Shown piece after piece: positions 47,326 through 58,187 of a stretch of 64,000 nt of DNA (positions are counted from its first letter, which is position 1; each line of letters starts with the position of its first letter). Under the pieces are notes generated by a model that had not been told where the DNA came from, did not search any database, and saw nothing but the letters and a program-made list of their open reading frames with translations. The stretch is from Agroathelia rolfsii (Eukaryota; Basidiomycota; Agaricomycetes; Amylocorticiales; Amylocorticiaceae), in assembly GCA_018343915.1 (NCBI GenBank), contig JABRWF010000001.1, positions 1,364,001 to 1,428,000 on the forward strand. Reading direction: 5' to 3'. Both the position numbers and the translations under genes were made by a program.

Positions 47326-47637
47326 TCACGTGTGTACTATTTTATTTATTTATTTTTTATTTTTTTACGTTTATATACCGCATCATGTATTAAAAACAAA
47401 CTACGGTGTCATAAGGGCTGTAGTGTAAGTTACGCAGTATAGGGAAGTGTGGTGTGTAGTGGCATAAGGGTTATTATGATGGAAATACTAGAAAAGTTAG
47501 CGAAACCAGTTGATTGTGTTGTGGTAATTAATGAAGTAGAGGGGGGAGGGGTAAATATATAGTTAGAGATTAGGGGATGTTAACAATGGATTTCCTACTT
47601 TGGCGGAAAAATTGAGGGCGTTCACGTGTGTACTATC
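47326..47637 (-). mobile_element. Retroposon-like (SINE-like) insertion with 15-bp target-site duplication
   Basis: An exact 15-base direct repeat (TCACGTGTGTACTAT) stands at 47326-47340 and 47623-47637. The 282 bases between start with an almost pure T/A tract (47341-47367), which on the minus strand is an A-rich tail directly abutting the duplication. That is the mark of a poly(A)-tailed retroposon inserted on the minus strand. No clear Pol III A or B box is seen. Part of the body (47380-47527) is repeated at 62639-62785. It lies about 270 bases upstream of HSP104. Confidence 0.55.
47380..47527 (+). repeat. Dispersed repeat, copy A
   Basis: About 148 bases that match 62639-62785 in the same orientation at roughly 80-85% by eye, including shared blocks such as TGGTGTGTAGTGGCATAAG and GTTGATTGTGTTGTGGTAA. 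It has no coding potential. Confidence 0.8.
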
Positions 47638-48104
47638 GCCTGCCCGGGGAGGCTAGACTGGTCTTCTAATCTAGTGCAGATTACAATGGAAAGTTGAGGA
47701 ATGGCCTTTCCTTTGCAGGGAATTGCAACGAGGAATGCTACCTGAAAGGAAGATACTCTCCTTTGCTGACAAGACAGTTGAGGCACTCAGAATGATTCCA
47801 CCAACTACACCGAGTGACGTTGTAAGTCAAAAGCATGTCCCCAGGCCTTTACACAAAGAATGTACATATAATAAGAGTTGCATTTCAAGTGGTGTCTACC
47901 TAATCTATCAATGAAACCACGATGTCAATGCAGTGTTCTAGGATCCTTGAGCTCAAAATTCTGGACATGTAGCCTTAAAGGAGGAGCTTGAACGGTGAAC
48001 CCAGCAATGCTAATAAGTATTCGATAACATTGCACTAGCAAATGGGCTGGAGAGTCCATTCTGCTAATTAATGCATTTTCACACACTGCGTATAGGCTTG
48101 ACCA
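47638..48104. other. Intergenic region
   Basis: 467 bases between the retroposon-like insertion and the 3' end of the TMEM135-like gene. I see nothing I can support here. Confidence 0.4.
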
Positions 48105-50089
48105 TTAACTCGAGCTGGTGCGTTTGCGTTTCCAAAAGCCAGCATCGGGGCCATTGATAACAAACGCCAACGTCCACCGTGACAGCCCACGCAATGATTC
48201 TGTGCGGTGATTTGCAGCTGTGAGAAGGTACGATAGCGATGCGGCGAAGATGATTCTACATGGAGTAATAAATGAGACAACGTCACAAGGAACGAGGAAC
48301 CAAGACAATGCGAGCATATACTTACCGTTCAAGCAACATGGCGCTCCTCCCACCCCGCTTCAGCCACCTATTGGGTAGACAAGCCCTAATGGCACGAGGC
48401 AAAACGTAGAGTGACATCTCGCCCCGTCTTCGTGCGCTCTCAATCCAGATGCTGCCGCCACACACGGCCGTGCCGGCCATGACACATAGCTGGTCCCATA
48501 CATCGTGGCTAACGTTAGGGAATAGCCGTGCCAATGCGATAGTCCGCACGAGGCAGACGGTGAACCAGATGGAGGAGATAAACGTCGAGAGGAATGTAGC
48601 GCTCCGGCCTACGTTGAGGAGCGTTTGCAGGACGCGGTCAGGGCGCAGGAGCAGGCGTGGGCGTGTAATGAGAATGGGGATGAAGTGGGCCTATTAGAGA
48701 TTGAGTATATATGATATAATGTGGGAGAGAAATTCAAGACGTACAGGGAGATATAATAGAGATGCCTGGGCAAAACCATACGCGGCTCTGGCTATCACAT
48801 TCGAGGTGCAGCTGTCACCCAGACCGATGGATCTGCCAACACCGCCATGGACAAGTTCACATGGCAAGCCGCCTATACCATCGCGACCCTTGACACCAAG
48901 GGCCTTCCAAGCAGTATCGGCAGTTTGGCCACCATGAGCGGGTAATAGCCCAAAGTCCCCCCAGGATGCGGGATAACCGAGGTCTTGGGCATATGATCTA
49001 AGAAGGTTAGGAGGTGTGCATGTGCCTTTCGAGTATGATATGCTGCCATCCCGAATTTTCTGAATGGCTAATAGAAGACGATGATCTGCCTTGGCAAGTC
49101 TGGTGATCCTAGTTTCATTGCATCAGCCTTTTTAAATCAAGGCGGGATAGCAATCAATAATGAATCACCATTTGACATACGAGGCTGGCAACCTAAAAAG
49201 AGTCGAGGGTTGGGTATATGCGCATATATCGGATGTAAGGATAGTAATTCTCTTACCTGTGGGGCTCGTAAAAGTAGGACCACATGATGCAAGAGCTACA
49301 TGCCCAGAACACGAGGGCATCAATACGTGCCGTCAACCTCTTCCTGCATTTCTCCTTTAGTGTTTTCTCCCAGGCCTCCTTGGACGAGCCATTAAGGTTA
49401 CCATCGTCTTGAGTCTCTATTCGGTTCGAACGGTGGAACACCACAGATTGGATTCCTGAGTCTATAGCGCGCACGAGCAAGAGCAATGTCAGATCGAAGG
49501 TCGGCGACGAGGGTACTGTGAATGGAATGGGCACGCCGTCGGGAATTCCCTTGAGGAGATCGCGCTGGTGCCGAATAACACGTTTTCTGTGTTCAAAGTG
49601 AAGGAGAAATACGCCGACGAAGGAGGTGGCGAGATTGGCGAGGAAGGTGCGCAGTTCGGGCGACAGAGACGACAAGAGTCTCTTCTTCCATTCATCATAA
49701 CTACCTGCATTTGATGATAGCGCACCAGCTTCAACGCGTTCCTGTTGTGCGCGGATAGCTCTCTCCAATGCTGCACCCCCACCTACGGCAAGAGTGACTG
49801 CGAACGGGAAGCCCGTAGGCGCCAGGTAGGTCTTGAGTACCTTCCACAAGCGACGTTTCCCTACTCGTGTCGAGGCTGCAAGGACGAATGGCAGGACCGC
49901 GGGTCCAAGGGAGAGTGATATGGCGAGTGCATATGTCCTTAGTGCAATCTGGACTGGATGTGCTGGGTCAGCGGGTAGGGCGAACGAGTTAGCGTGCAGG
50001 CGGCGTAGTTTTTGGAGAGGCAACAACAACGCTGAGAGGGGCCGTCTGAATGCCCCAGTGCCTTGAGTGCTGCGTTCGTCGTCCGGCAT
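48105..50089 (-). CDS. TMEM135-like membrane protein
   Basis: Multi-pass membrane protein related to the TMEM135 N-terminal/Tim17-like group, which in animals is linked to peroxisomes and mitochondria. Start MPDDERSTQGTGAF at 50089. The first long exon contains several hydrophobic segments (LRTYALAISLSLGPAVLPFV; FPFAVTLAVGGGAALERAI; FLANLATSFVGVFLLHFEH) and a WACSSCIMWSYFY ending. Later exons carry the Cys/His region LPCELVHGG, followed by DSCTSNVIARAAYGFAQAS and YLPVHFIPILITR, which recalls the TMEM135 signature. The last exon ends GPDAGFWKRKRTSSS at 48105. Function in fungi is not established. The family call is by motif resemblance only. Confidence 0.7.
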
Positions 50090-50568
50090 GGACGTCGATG
50101 TTCAATTAACAAAGACGTTTATAAAAATGTTGAAGGTCTGGTGATTGCATGATGAATTCTGGCGTCGAGCACGGACTATGCGGCAGTTGATTGTGATTGT
50201 TGCTATTTCGTCATTTGACCAAGTGCATGTGTTTTTTCACAAGTGACTTCTCTATCAATGGTCACGGTGATGATGCCATGATACTTACTGCTGTTTTTTT
50301 ATTACCATTATTTACATCTATGCATACCGCATCGTGAATAAGTACCGTGTGTTTTTCCGACATCATAAGAAATATTGGCTCCTGAAATGTGAGACATACA
50401 TTACACTATATATGGTAGATATGAGTGGTGAGTGTTAGAGCAAAGAGAAATAATCGTGGATCCTGAATTGTATGTTATGTATGCCGTGGAAAAAAAAAAC
50501 TAACAGATGATAAAATACTAGTAATGTGTACGCCCTTTTAATAATAAGGGAAATGTCTAATCAGTCTA
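50090..50568. other. Intergenic region, possibly with a worn repeat copy
   Basis: 479 bases upstream of the TMEM135-like gene. A T-rich tract near 50290 followed by CATACCGCATCGTGAATAAG recalls the end of the retroposon-like element at 47341-47400, but the match is short. No gene is seen. Confidence 0.3.
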
Positions 50569-53500
50569 TCAGCCAATTCGACGTCCAAGACGGCTAGGCG
50601 TGCCAGGGCGCGAAAAGCTGTAAGGGGTATTATACCCCGACGTCGATGAGCCACCATAGTTGCTGCCAGGCAATCGCAGGGACTGGAACGCGGGAGAGCC
50701 CATGGGCGTCGCAGGCCGCGAGTTGGCTCTTGATTGTGTTTCGAGCCGCTCATCGCTGTAGCGGTTTAGGATGCGCACGATGTCCCGAGTCATCAAGTCC
50801 AACTCTTTGATTTCTGTGGGTGAGAGCGAGTAGTCCTTGATCTCTTCATCTTCCGACTCGGACTCTTCCTCGCGCGGAAGGACGGGTAGAGGCCGCCCAC
50901 GGCTGAACCTCCGCCTCATGGTGATACCCTCAAAGACGCGAAGCATGGACGATTCCATCAGTGTCTTGAGCCTTGCAATGTCATCCAACGCATCGAGGTT
51001 ACCGACGATAGGAAGCCACCCATCGCACTCGAGGCCTTTTTCTACTGTCTCAAGTTTATATGCGCCAAAGAGGACATATGTCATGGGATCTAGCCTGGTT
51101 GTCGTCACGAGGAAAGTCTGTCCACTAGTCCCGGTCGAGACGTTCTGACGTTTCTCTGCAAACGCATAAAGCTGCTTTTCTTGCAGCATACCGTTCTCGG
51201 GCATCTCCTTTTTACGATGGTTAACGCTCGAGGGATGGATGAAGGTACTCTAAGACACAAAAAATAAAATTAGCAAAGGCCAGGTTTTTTTTTTTTTGCC
51301 ATGAATGATTTTACCTTGTCCTGTGCAGTTCTATACATTTTCTCCGACGTCCGAATCGCAAACTTGGGCTGCGTCGCGATCGCAATCAACGCTGCCAACA
51401 GGGGTAATGAGTCACCATTTCTATTCAGCTCCGCCGGCACCTCCCGATCGCGCTCTCGCTCTCTCCACCGCGTGTTGAGAGGCATGATGCTCCCACCGGC
51501 CGACACCTCAATTACACCCGCAGCATAGAGGGACTGCAAGAGCTGTGCCTTAATCTTCTGGATCATGAGCAGTGTGGGCTTCGACAAGAAGTTCTCTGAG
51601 CAAAACTGGTTCGCTGGCTGGTACCGCTGCTCGCCCTGAAGCTTCCACCAGGCGTTGTACGCAAACAACGTCGCGAGCGCATCCGAACGGAAGTTGGCCG
51701 GAGTCCACGATGCCTTCTTGGCCGCCGCCTCTTGCTTCAGATGCATCGGCGACACGAACGGATCCCGGTTCGTCAAGATCGCTGCGAGCGTGAGTGCCGA
51801 GTCTAAACAGCGGAAGAAGCTTCCGAACAGCACCAGGCGGCCCATCTGCGCCTCGACGGGCAGCTGGAGCAGCACACGGCCCAGCGCGGTCAGGTTCTTG
51901 TCCACGTCGAGCGCGCCGACCATCTTGAGATCATTCATGGCCGCCTCAATTCGGCCCGCCGCGGGCGGCTCAATTGCCTGTGTCAGCACCTCCTCGACGC
52001 TCATACCGGGGAAGTTGAGCGCCTTGACATGCATCACGACATTGCTCAGGTCAACGCGCTTCATCTCCACGGTCTGGTACGGGTGCAAGGCATCCATGCG
52101 CCGCTTGCCCAGCAAACCAAAGTACTCGCCCGAGCGGTGGCGACCTGCACGGCCCGCGCGTTGGTGCAAGTTCGAAGACCCGACCCAGGCCGTGACGAGT
52201 GCGGACATGTGTCGTTCGGGATCGTACCGCTGTTCCTTGATCTTGGCCGTATCAACGACGTAGACAACGTCGGGAATTGTCACCGACGTCTCCGCAATGT
52301 TCGTTGAGAGAATAATCCGGCGCACGCCCTCGGGTGGCGGCTCGAAGATCTGCTGCTGTTCCGCTAGTGGCACGGTCGAATGCAGCAAATGAATTGCATA
52401 CTTGCTTTTGTCTGCAAAGTCGATACCAAATCGGCCCTCGGTCAGCATACGCTGTAGCGCGACAATATCGTCCCAGCCGGGCAAGAACACGAGTACGTGC
52501 CCATCCCCATCCGCCGTCTTCTGCAGCACATGGGAGATGATCAGGGCCGTTAACGCGTGTGGGATGTCCAGATCGTCCAGCATGACGTTAGAGTCCGACG
52601 ACGCCTTCATCGGCGAACCGACGTAGTTTTGCGCCACGGCCGATCCGAGCTCATTGTGGATGTAGTTGATCACAGCACGCTCCTTCCACACCCACGCCGT
52701 CTCGGGTGTGCGAATCTGCTCGATGTAGTCCTCCATAAAGTGCTTGGTCACGGGGAACGACCGTCCGGGGATCTCGAGTACGCCTGACGGCTTGCCTTGC
52801 TCGTCGGGGAAATACTGCTGGAACAAAGTCGGGTCGATCGTCGCGCTCATAAGGATGATCTTGATCGGCTTGTTGCGTGCCTTGCGCTCTGCCAAAAGCC
52901 GCTTGAGCACCACGAGAAGCAGGTCCGTATCGATATCCCGTTCGTGCACCTCGTCTACAACCACGTGCGAGACATCGTCCAGCCCTTTGAATCCAGACGC
53001 AGATTCATCCGACATGGCCGACTGTAGGCGCTTCAAAAAGATACCCGTTGTGCAGAACGTGATCGAGCCATGGTCCTCGGGTAGCTTAGCCTCAAATCGG
53101 ACCTGGTACCCGACCGTGCCGCGCCCTACGGTCTCACCTCGCTCCTTGGCAACACGGTCTGCAACGCTGATAGCAGCAATACGGCGCGGCTGCGTACACA
53201 CGATGTTGCACGACGCACCCTCGCCGCGCGCGATCGCGTCGTCGAGAATCATCTGCGGGATCTGTGTCGTCTTTCCCGAGCCTGTGGCAGCCATGCAGAT
53301 CGTCACCTCGTTCTCGCGTACATGTTTCAGTAATTCGTCCGCGCGCGTGTACACAGGCAGCGCGAATCGCGTGTCGCGCATCTTCTGCATCGCAGGGTCC
53401 TCGAGGTATTTCTTCTGCCGTACACTAAGGTCAGCGTTCTTCTTCTCCAGCGTGGCCGGGTTTGCTGCTCTGAACTGGCGCGACGCAACCGGTGGGACAA

Positions 53501-54890
53501 GTTTTTTGTTCTCGCCATCCTCCGCGTCCGCAGAGTCCGAACCTGTCTTGGCTGAGCCAATCTTGGGCCGGTTCCTATATAGCGTACTGCGACGGATGTC
53601 CGTGCACAGATCACGAATCTCATCCTCGAGCCGCTCGCTCATCTGGAAGTACACTTTAGGCGCCGGACCAAGGTCCTTGCCCGTCTTGGCCGCCTCAACG
53701 AACGTCTTCCATAGCTCTGGGTCGCATTCTTCCAAGTACTTTGTCACGTCGAGGTAGCATGCGATCTGGGCACCCTTCTTCGTCGACGCGGCGCCCATGC
53801 CAATGCGGCGCCCACCGACGGTCATGGAGGCCTCCCAGGATGCGTTACCCCGCCTGCCACCACCACCACCGACGGTTGAGAAGCTGATGTCTGGACTGCC
53901 AAATTTATAGCGCCGGCAGTAGTAATCCATGAACTGGCGGGCACGTTCGTAGCCTACATCTGAGCCATCGCTCAATCGCACGGTCTGGGTGGCAGTGACT
54001 TCGTTTGTTGCGGAGGGTTTCTTGGCAATGTCTAACTGTAAATGCGTGGAAAGTTAATTAGATTTTAAGATGATTTAATCGGCAGTCATGATTACCATGT
54101 TTCGAGATTGGAGTTGATAGACGGCGGATAGAGCAGCAAGCTTTTCGGCTTCTTTTCTGGACTCGTCATCGCCAATCGCAATGATCTCGCCATCTTCCAA
54201 GGGCACAGTAAGAGTAGCTCTGCAAGAAAAAAGTTGGATTTGTTGAGCTTGCCAAAGAAAAAAGAAACCGGTCAATTGCATAATGGCTGACCTCCAGATC
54301 TTGTTAGGATGATCCCTAAGCAGAATCTGCTTTGATGGATAATCTGGCGACTGGCCAAGCTGGTTCATAAACCAGTTGGATATGGACGATTTGGGGTTCT
54401 CCTCATGTATTTTCTTTATGTCGCTACGATGATGCTTAAAGATATACGCCTTGTCCTGTTTTGGCTCGTCTAGCCCAGGGTTTCTGCGTGTAGACGAGTT
54501 GTGAGTGCTACCACCACCTCGTGAAGGGCCCCCGCCTCGACCCCCACGCTGCGAGTGGAAACGCGAGGATGCGGAAGAGGGACCGCGGTGACGATGGGAG
54601 GAAGGAGTTCCTGACGTCGACGGCATGGTTAAACCGAACTCTGGCGCACGAATTGTCTTCGAGCGAGGGTTAGAGGAAGAGACGCGTGGGGACTCTGAGC
54701 CTTCGATGCGGGGTGCTTTGGCGGGCTGGGTTGCTGTAGCTTGCCTTGCAAAGGAGCGCTTGAGGTGAGAAGACGACGCAGAGGGCGAGGATAGCGACAG
54801 CGGGCTGGAGGATGAGGAGGGTGTAACAAGTCTGGATGGGTCTAATGGCATGAGGCAGCGCCTTTGCTTGAGGGCGAAAGCAATGCGCAT
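50569..54890 (-). CDS. DEAH-box RNA helicase (DHX36/DHX9-like)
   Basis: ATP-dependent RNA or RNP-remodelling helicase. Four exons (complement of 54292-54890, 54096-54219, 51315-54035 and 50569-51249). The N-terminus is disordered with an RGG-like glycine/arginine patch (SQRGGRGGGPSRGG). It is followed by one dsRBD-like fold split by the first introns (ATLTVPLEDGEIIAIGDDESRKEAEKLAALSAVYQLQ) and a second one (DYYCRRYKFG). Helicase motifs are complete: GSGKTTQIP, DEVHERD, SAT, TNIAETSVTIPDVVYVVD and HQRAGRAGR. Winged-helix, HA2 and OB domains follow. The last intron begins next to a run of A that would read out as lysines if unspliced. The C-terminal tail is acidic and then Ser/Gly/Arg-rich. Either ATG 54890 or ATG 54851 could be the start. 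Confidence 0.9.
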
Positions 54891-55176
54891 AGGAAACTAA
54901 GACCAGACCAGCTCGGAGGGCGTGTAATCAGGTGCGTGTTTTTTTACTAACAGCACTGTTTTTTGTTGTTGTCGTTGTTGTTGTTCTTGTTGGGTTGTTA
55001 ACGAGAGCACCAGAGGGAGGAAGAGGAGGAGGCCCAAGTTAAATTAATGGCAAAAAAAAGTAATAATAATGTTAATAGCGTAATAAAATAATTGATTATT
55101 TCAAGTCAAGTGATCACCTTCCCAATCAGGAAGGTGATCTCTGGCATACAAAGCATTTGACTTGCATTTCACGCCA
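54891..55176. promoter_or_regulatory. Divergent promoter of the helicase gene and JAC1
   Basis: 286-base spacer. It holds an impure GTT trinucleotide repeat (about 54964-54998) and, close to JAC1, a perfect 11-base inverted repeat (55112-55122 and 55129-55139, 6-base loop). No TATA box is evident. Confidence 0.45.
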
Positions 55177-55940
55177 ATGTTCCGTCTCTTGCTTCAAAGA
55201 CCGCCAACAGCTGCCCTCGCCCTTGCCAGGACAACAGGCCTGCGATTCAGCTCAACGCTGCCCAGGTCATGTCCCAGCTGCGGTGCACCGTTGCCCACTG
55301 CGCTCCCACTCTGCCCTAAATGCAGCTTCATCGCCGTGCCGGCACCCCAGGTGTCCTACCATGAATTGCTCAATCTACCAGACAGTTCAAATGCATACAC
55401 TATCGACGAGAGACTGCTCAAGAGACGCTTCCTAGAGGCACAGCGGCTCTGTCATCCCGATGCGTGGTCAGGAAAGGAGCAGGTCATTGTTCCTTCAATC
55501 ATTGTTGCCTTATGTTACAGCTGACCACAATCTTATAACAGCAAAAACAAGATATTTCCTCAGCTCTCTCTACACACGTCAACAATGCCTACCAAACGCT
55601 TCTAAGTCCATATAAACGGGCTCTGTATGTGCTCGAGCGGCAAGGTCTGACCGTGGGTGAATCAGACCAGGTAGACGACCCAGAGCTGCTTATGGAGGTG
55701 CTAGAGCTGCGCGAGGAGATTGAAAATGCCAGCGAGGAGGATGGAGGAGCAGAACGAGTAGCAGAGATAGGCCAGCAGATGAAAGGCACTATCCAGGAGA
55801 CGGCAAAGCAAATTGAAGCACTCGTTGCAGACGGCGACTGGGATGGAGTCAAGGAGGCGACGGTGCGGTTGCGGTATTGGCAGAGCATTGCAGACGCTGC
55901 TAAACGATGGCCGTCGTTGGAACCAGACCACCATGACTGA
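55177..55940 (+). CDS. JAC1: Mitochondrial J-type co-chaperone of Fe-S assembly (HscB/Jac1)
   Basis: Brings the scaffold ISU to the Hsp70 chaperone for transfer of new Fe-S clusters in the mitochondrial matrix. Two exons (55177-55482 and 55542-55940) give 234 residues. The N-terminus MFRLLLQRPPTAALALARTT is a presequence. A CPSC...CPKC pair follows, like the zinc site of human HSCB that yeast Jac1 lacks. The J-domain has the HPD motif (LCHPDAW) and the HVNNAYQTLLSPYKRALYVL block. The C-terminal helical ISU-binding domain follows (LLMEVLELREEIENA, IGQQMKGTIQETAKQIE, LRYWQSI). The ATG at 55177 is the first in frame. It is divergent from the helicase gene. Confidence 0.93.
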
Positions 55941-56112
55941 GGCGTTATTTATGCTACGATCATTCCCGGCGTCTGTGCCATTGTCCATCATCTACTCCAT
56001 GATTACTGTGTAATAGACTAGACTAGAATATGATTGGCGCCCTTGTTACATATGTTCTTCGGCTCAGGCTGCTGCTGTTGCTCCTGGCAATCTCTTCTCA
56101 TTCCTCTCCTTC

Positions 56113-57564
56113 ATGGCTACCATTACTACCCCCTATCCCCTCCAGCGAGACGCCCCAGAGGCTGCAGAGGCTGCACGCTCGCGATTCGAGCCCAAGTCGA
56201 GCTTTTTCTCTTGGTCTCGACGGCGCAAGAAGCCTCAGGCGGCTGGCGCTGCTGCTACAAATGACATCACATCTCAGTCCAACAATAATCGTGCATCATC
56301 ATCCACAGCAACACAAGCACAACCACCTGTCGTCTCTACATCGACAGACGACGTTCGAAGCCAGCATGGCGTATTCCTCCATGGCCCCAAACCAGAAGAT
56401 GTAGACAACGAGAAAGACATTTTCGAATGGGCCGTTCTATACGAGAATCAACGAGGGCAAGTTGCCATCGACCCCACACTATAGACTAATTATCACTCAT
56501 GAATATTACTCTAACAGGATAACCATCTTTTCCACACCCTACTACTCTAGCCTATCCCTTTTCCCCTTTATTGACCCCGTGGCCTTCACGCACCTCCAAG
56601 GCCCCAAATGGCGTTCCAAACAGCCCCCATTATCTCTATCGCCCGCAGGCTATCCTTTACCGGATGGTACCTGGCGCTGGGTCTCCCGCGCATGGATGAT
56701 CGACATGCACACCAACGGTGAAGTCACCTACGACGGCTTCGAATACAATTGGATCTTCCGCAAGCACGGCTGGTCGGCACACATAGGCCAGTTCAGCTTC
56801 GTGCGCCGCAGGCGGTGGATCAGGCTTATGATGCGCCCCGGGTCGGCTTCCGCTGCGAGTAAGGCGCACCAACCTATTTTGGAAGATAGCAAAAAGCAAC
56901 GTGAAGGCGCAGGTTATGACGATGGTGATGATGACCCATTGAATGCCCTCTGGAAAGATGCTGGCCGTGTATTTTCTGGGCCAGCGAAGAGTGCAGACGA
57001 GGACTGGGCGCAGTGCCAGGTGGTTATGCGCCGTGCAGGAAGAGATGGCCGCAAGCTAGAGCTGTGGCATTATTGGCTTGGCGTGGATATTCGGCCACTG
57101 CACATCGTAGAGTGGACGGAGGACGTGCAGCGGTCCCCTGCTCCGTCTACCAAGTCTCCCTCCCCTCAGGTGGATAGTTCAACGGGAGCGGGAGTGATCC
57201 CTGATCACGTACCAGAGCCGAACTTGGATCGTGTGGTTGAAGTATTGCAGGCCCATGTAAGCACTGTTTTTCTGACATGTTACGATTCAAATAATCAAGA
57301 AACACTGTCCCTCGGTAGCGTCACGATATTCTCAACCTATTTGTCTTTCCCGCATCCAGAGCCGCACTCCTGGAGCTCTTCGAGAGCGCCGGTATCGCCT
57401 CCAAGATCCGTCCCATATCCGACGCTACCACGCTCGACAACAGCACTAATGATGCCGCTGAGGTCGGATTTTGGAGCTACATCAACATGTTGGAGCCTAA
57501 GCTTGGTAGTTCAGGCTCGCCTACACCGAACCATCCAAGTTTATCTAAAGACGATGAAACATAG
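56113..57564 (+). CDS. Peroxin/dysferlin-domain protein
   Basis: DysF-domain proteins include fungal peroxisomal peroxins of the Pex23/Pex24 type and the sporulation protein Spo73. Exon 1 (56113-56456) has a disordered basic N-terminus and ends in NEKDIFEWAVLYENQRG, the start of the DysF domain. Exon 2 (from 56518) continues ITIFSTPYYSSLSLFPFIDP, then WRWVSRAWMIDMHTNGEVTYDGFEYNW and FVRRRRWIRLM, the Trp/Arg-rich DysF core. The intron between has a GC donor (AGG|GCAAGT), the only choice that keeps the frame. The last intron is uncertain. The natural-looking C-terminus (ALLELFESAGIASKIRP ... SLSKDDET, stop 57562-57564) does not follow in frame from the obvious GTAAGC donor at 57257. It does follow from a donor at about 57317. 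No membrane helix is seen. Confidence 0.75.
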
Positions 57565-58187
57565 TTTTTTTTCCCTGCCCTCTTTCTCTTACCCGGATTC
57601 CTCTTCATGGTCATTTTGACTTCTATAGTTTTGATACCCAGAATACTCATGGATCATAACCGTTAAGTATATGCGCATACTATTTATGACCCACTCCAAG
57701 TACAATTCAACATTCAATTACCGTATCACCAGAATGATCATATGGGGTCTCCGGAGCGTGCGCACTGCATTCTACCCGCTGCCAATGCTGCTTCTGTATC
57801 TTGATTATGGCATTCTATTCTAGTTTGATTACTATATGTAATATTGAAAGTCGGTGAGCTGTTAGAAAATGAAATTATATGTAGAGATGTAGAGATGGCG
57901 TGATAGCGCCTACCAAGCGGCGACTGGAAGACGTACGACTGCTAGTGCCTCCATCTTCATCTTGCCCTCTCTGGGTTGCTCTGTATTGCTTTACATCATT
58001 ATACCGCTTGGAAACTAGTAAATAATCATAATATTTGCTGTCTACACTCTCAACTGTGATTTCTGCCTATATTTCTCGTTGCTCCTCTCGATTGGAACCT
58101 ACCAGCGTCCAAGACATCTCAGACTGCACACACGGGCACAACTCTTGACATCTACGTACTAGCTCAACCACTCACGTCTGATTCAAG
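57565..58187. other. Intergenic region
   Basis: 623 bases between the dysferlin-domain gene and the adaptin gene. It is A+T rich with a CT-rich leader near 58030-58100. No gene is seen. Confidence 0.4.

Noticed and set aside
49421..49432. GGTTCGA motif suggesting a tRNA
   Set aside because: It lies inside the coding exon of the TMEM135-like gene and has no tRNA fold around it.
51270..51314. Lysine-rich C-terminus of the helicase (AKKKKK...)
   Set aside because: It is read-through into an intron. Splicing from the donor after the DK codons joins cleanly to the exon starting at 51249.
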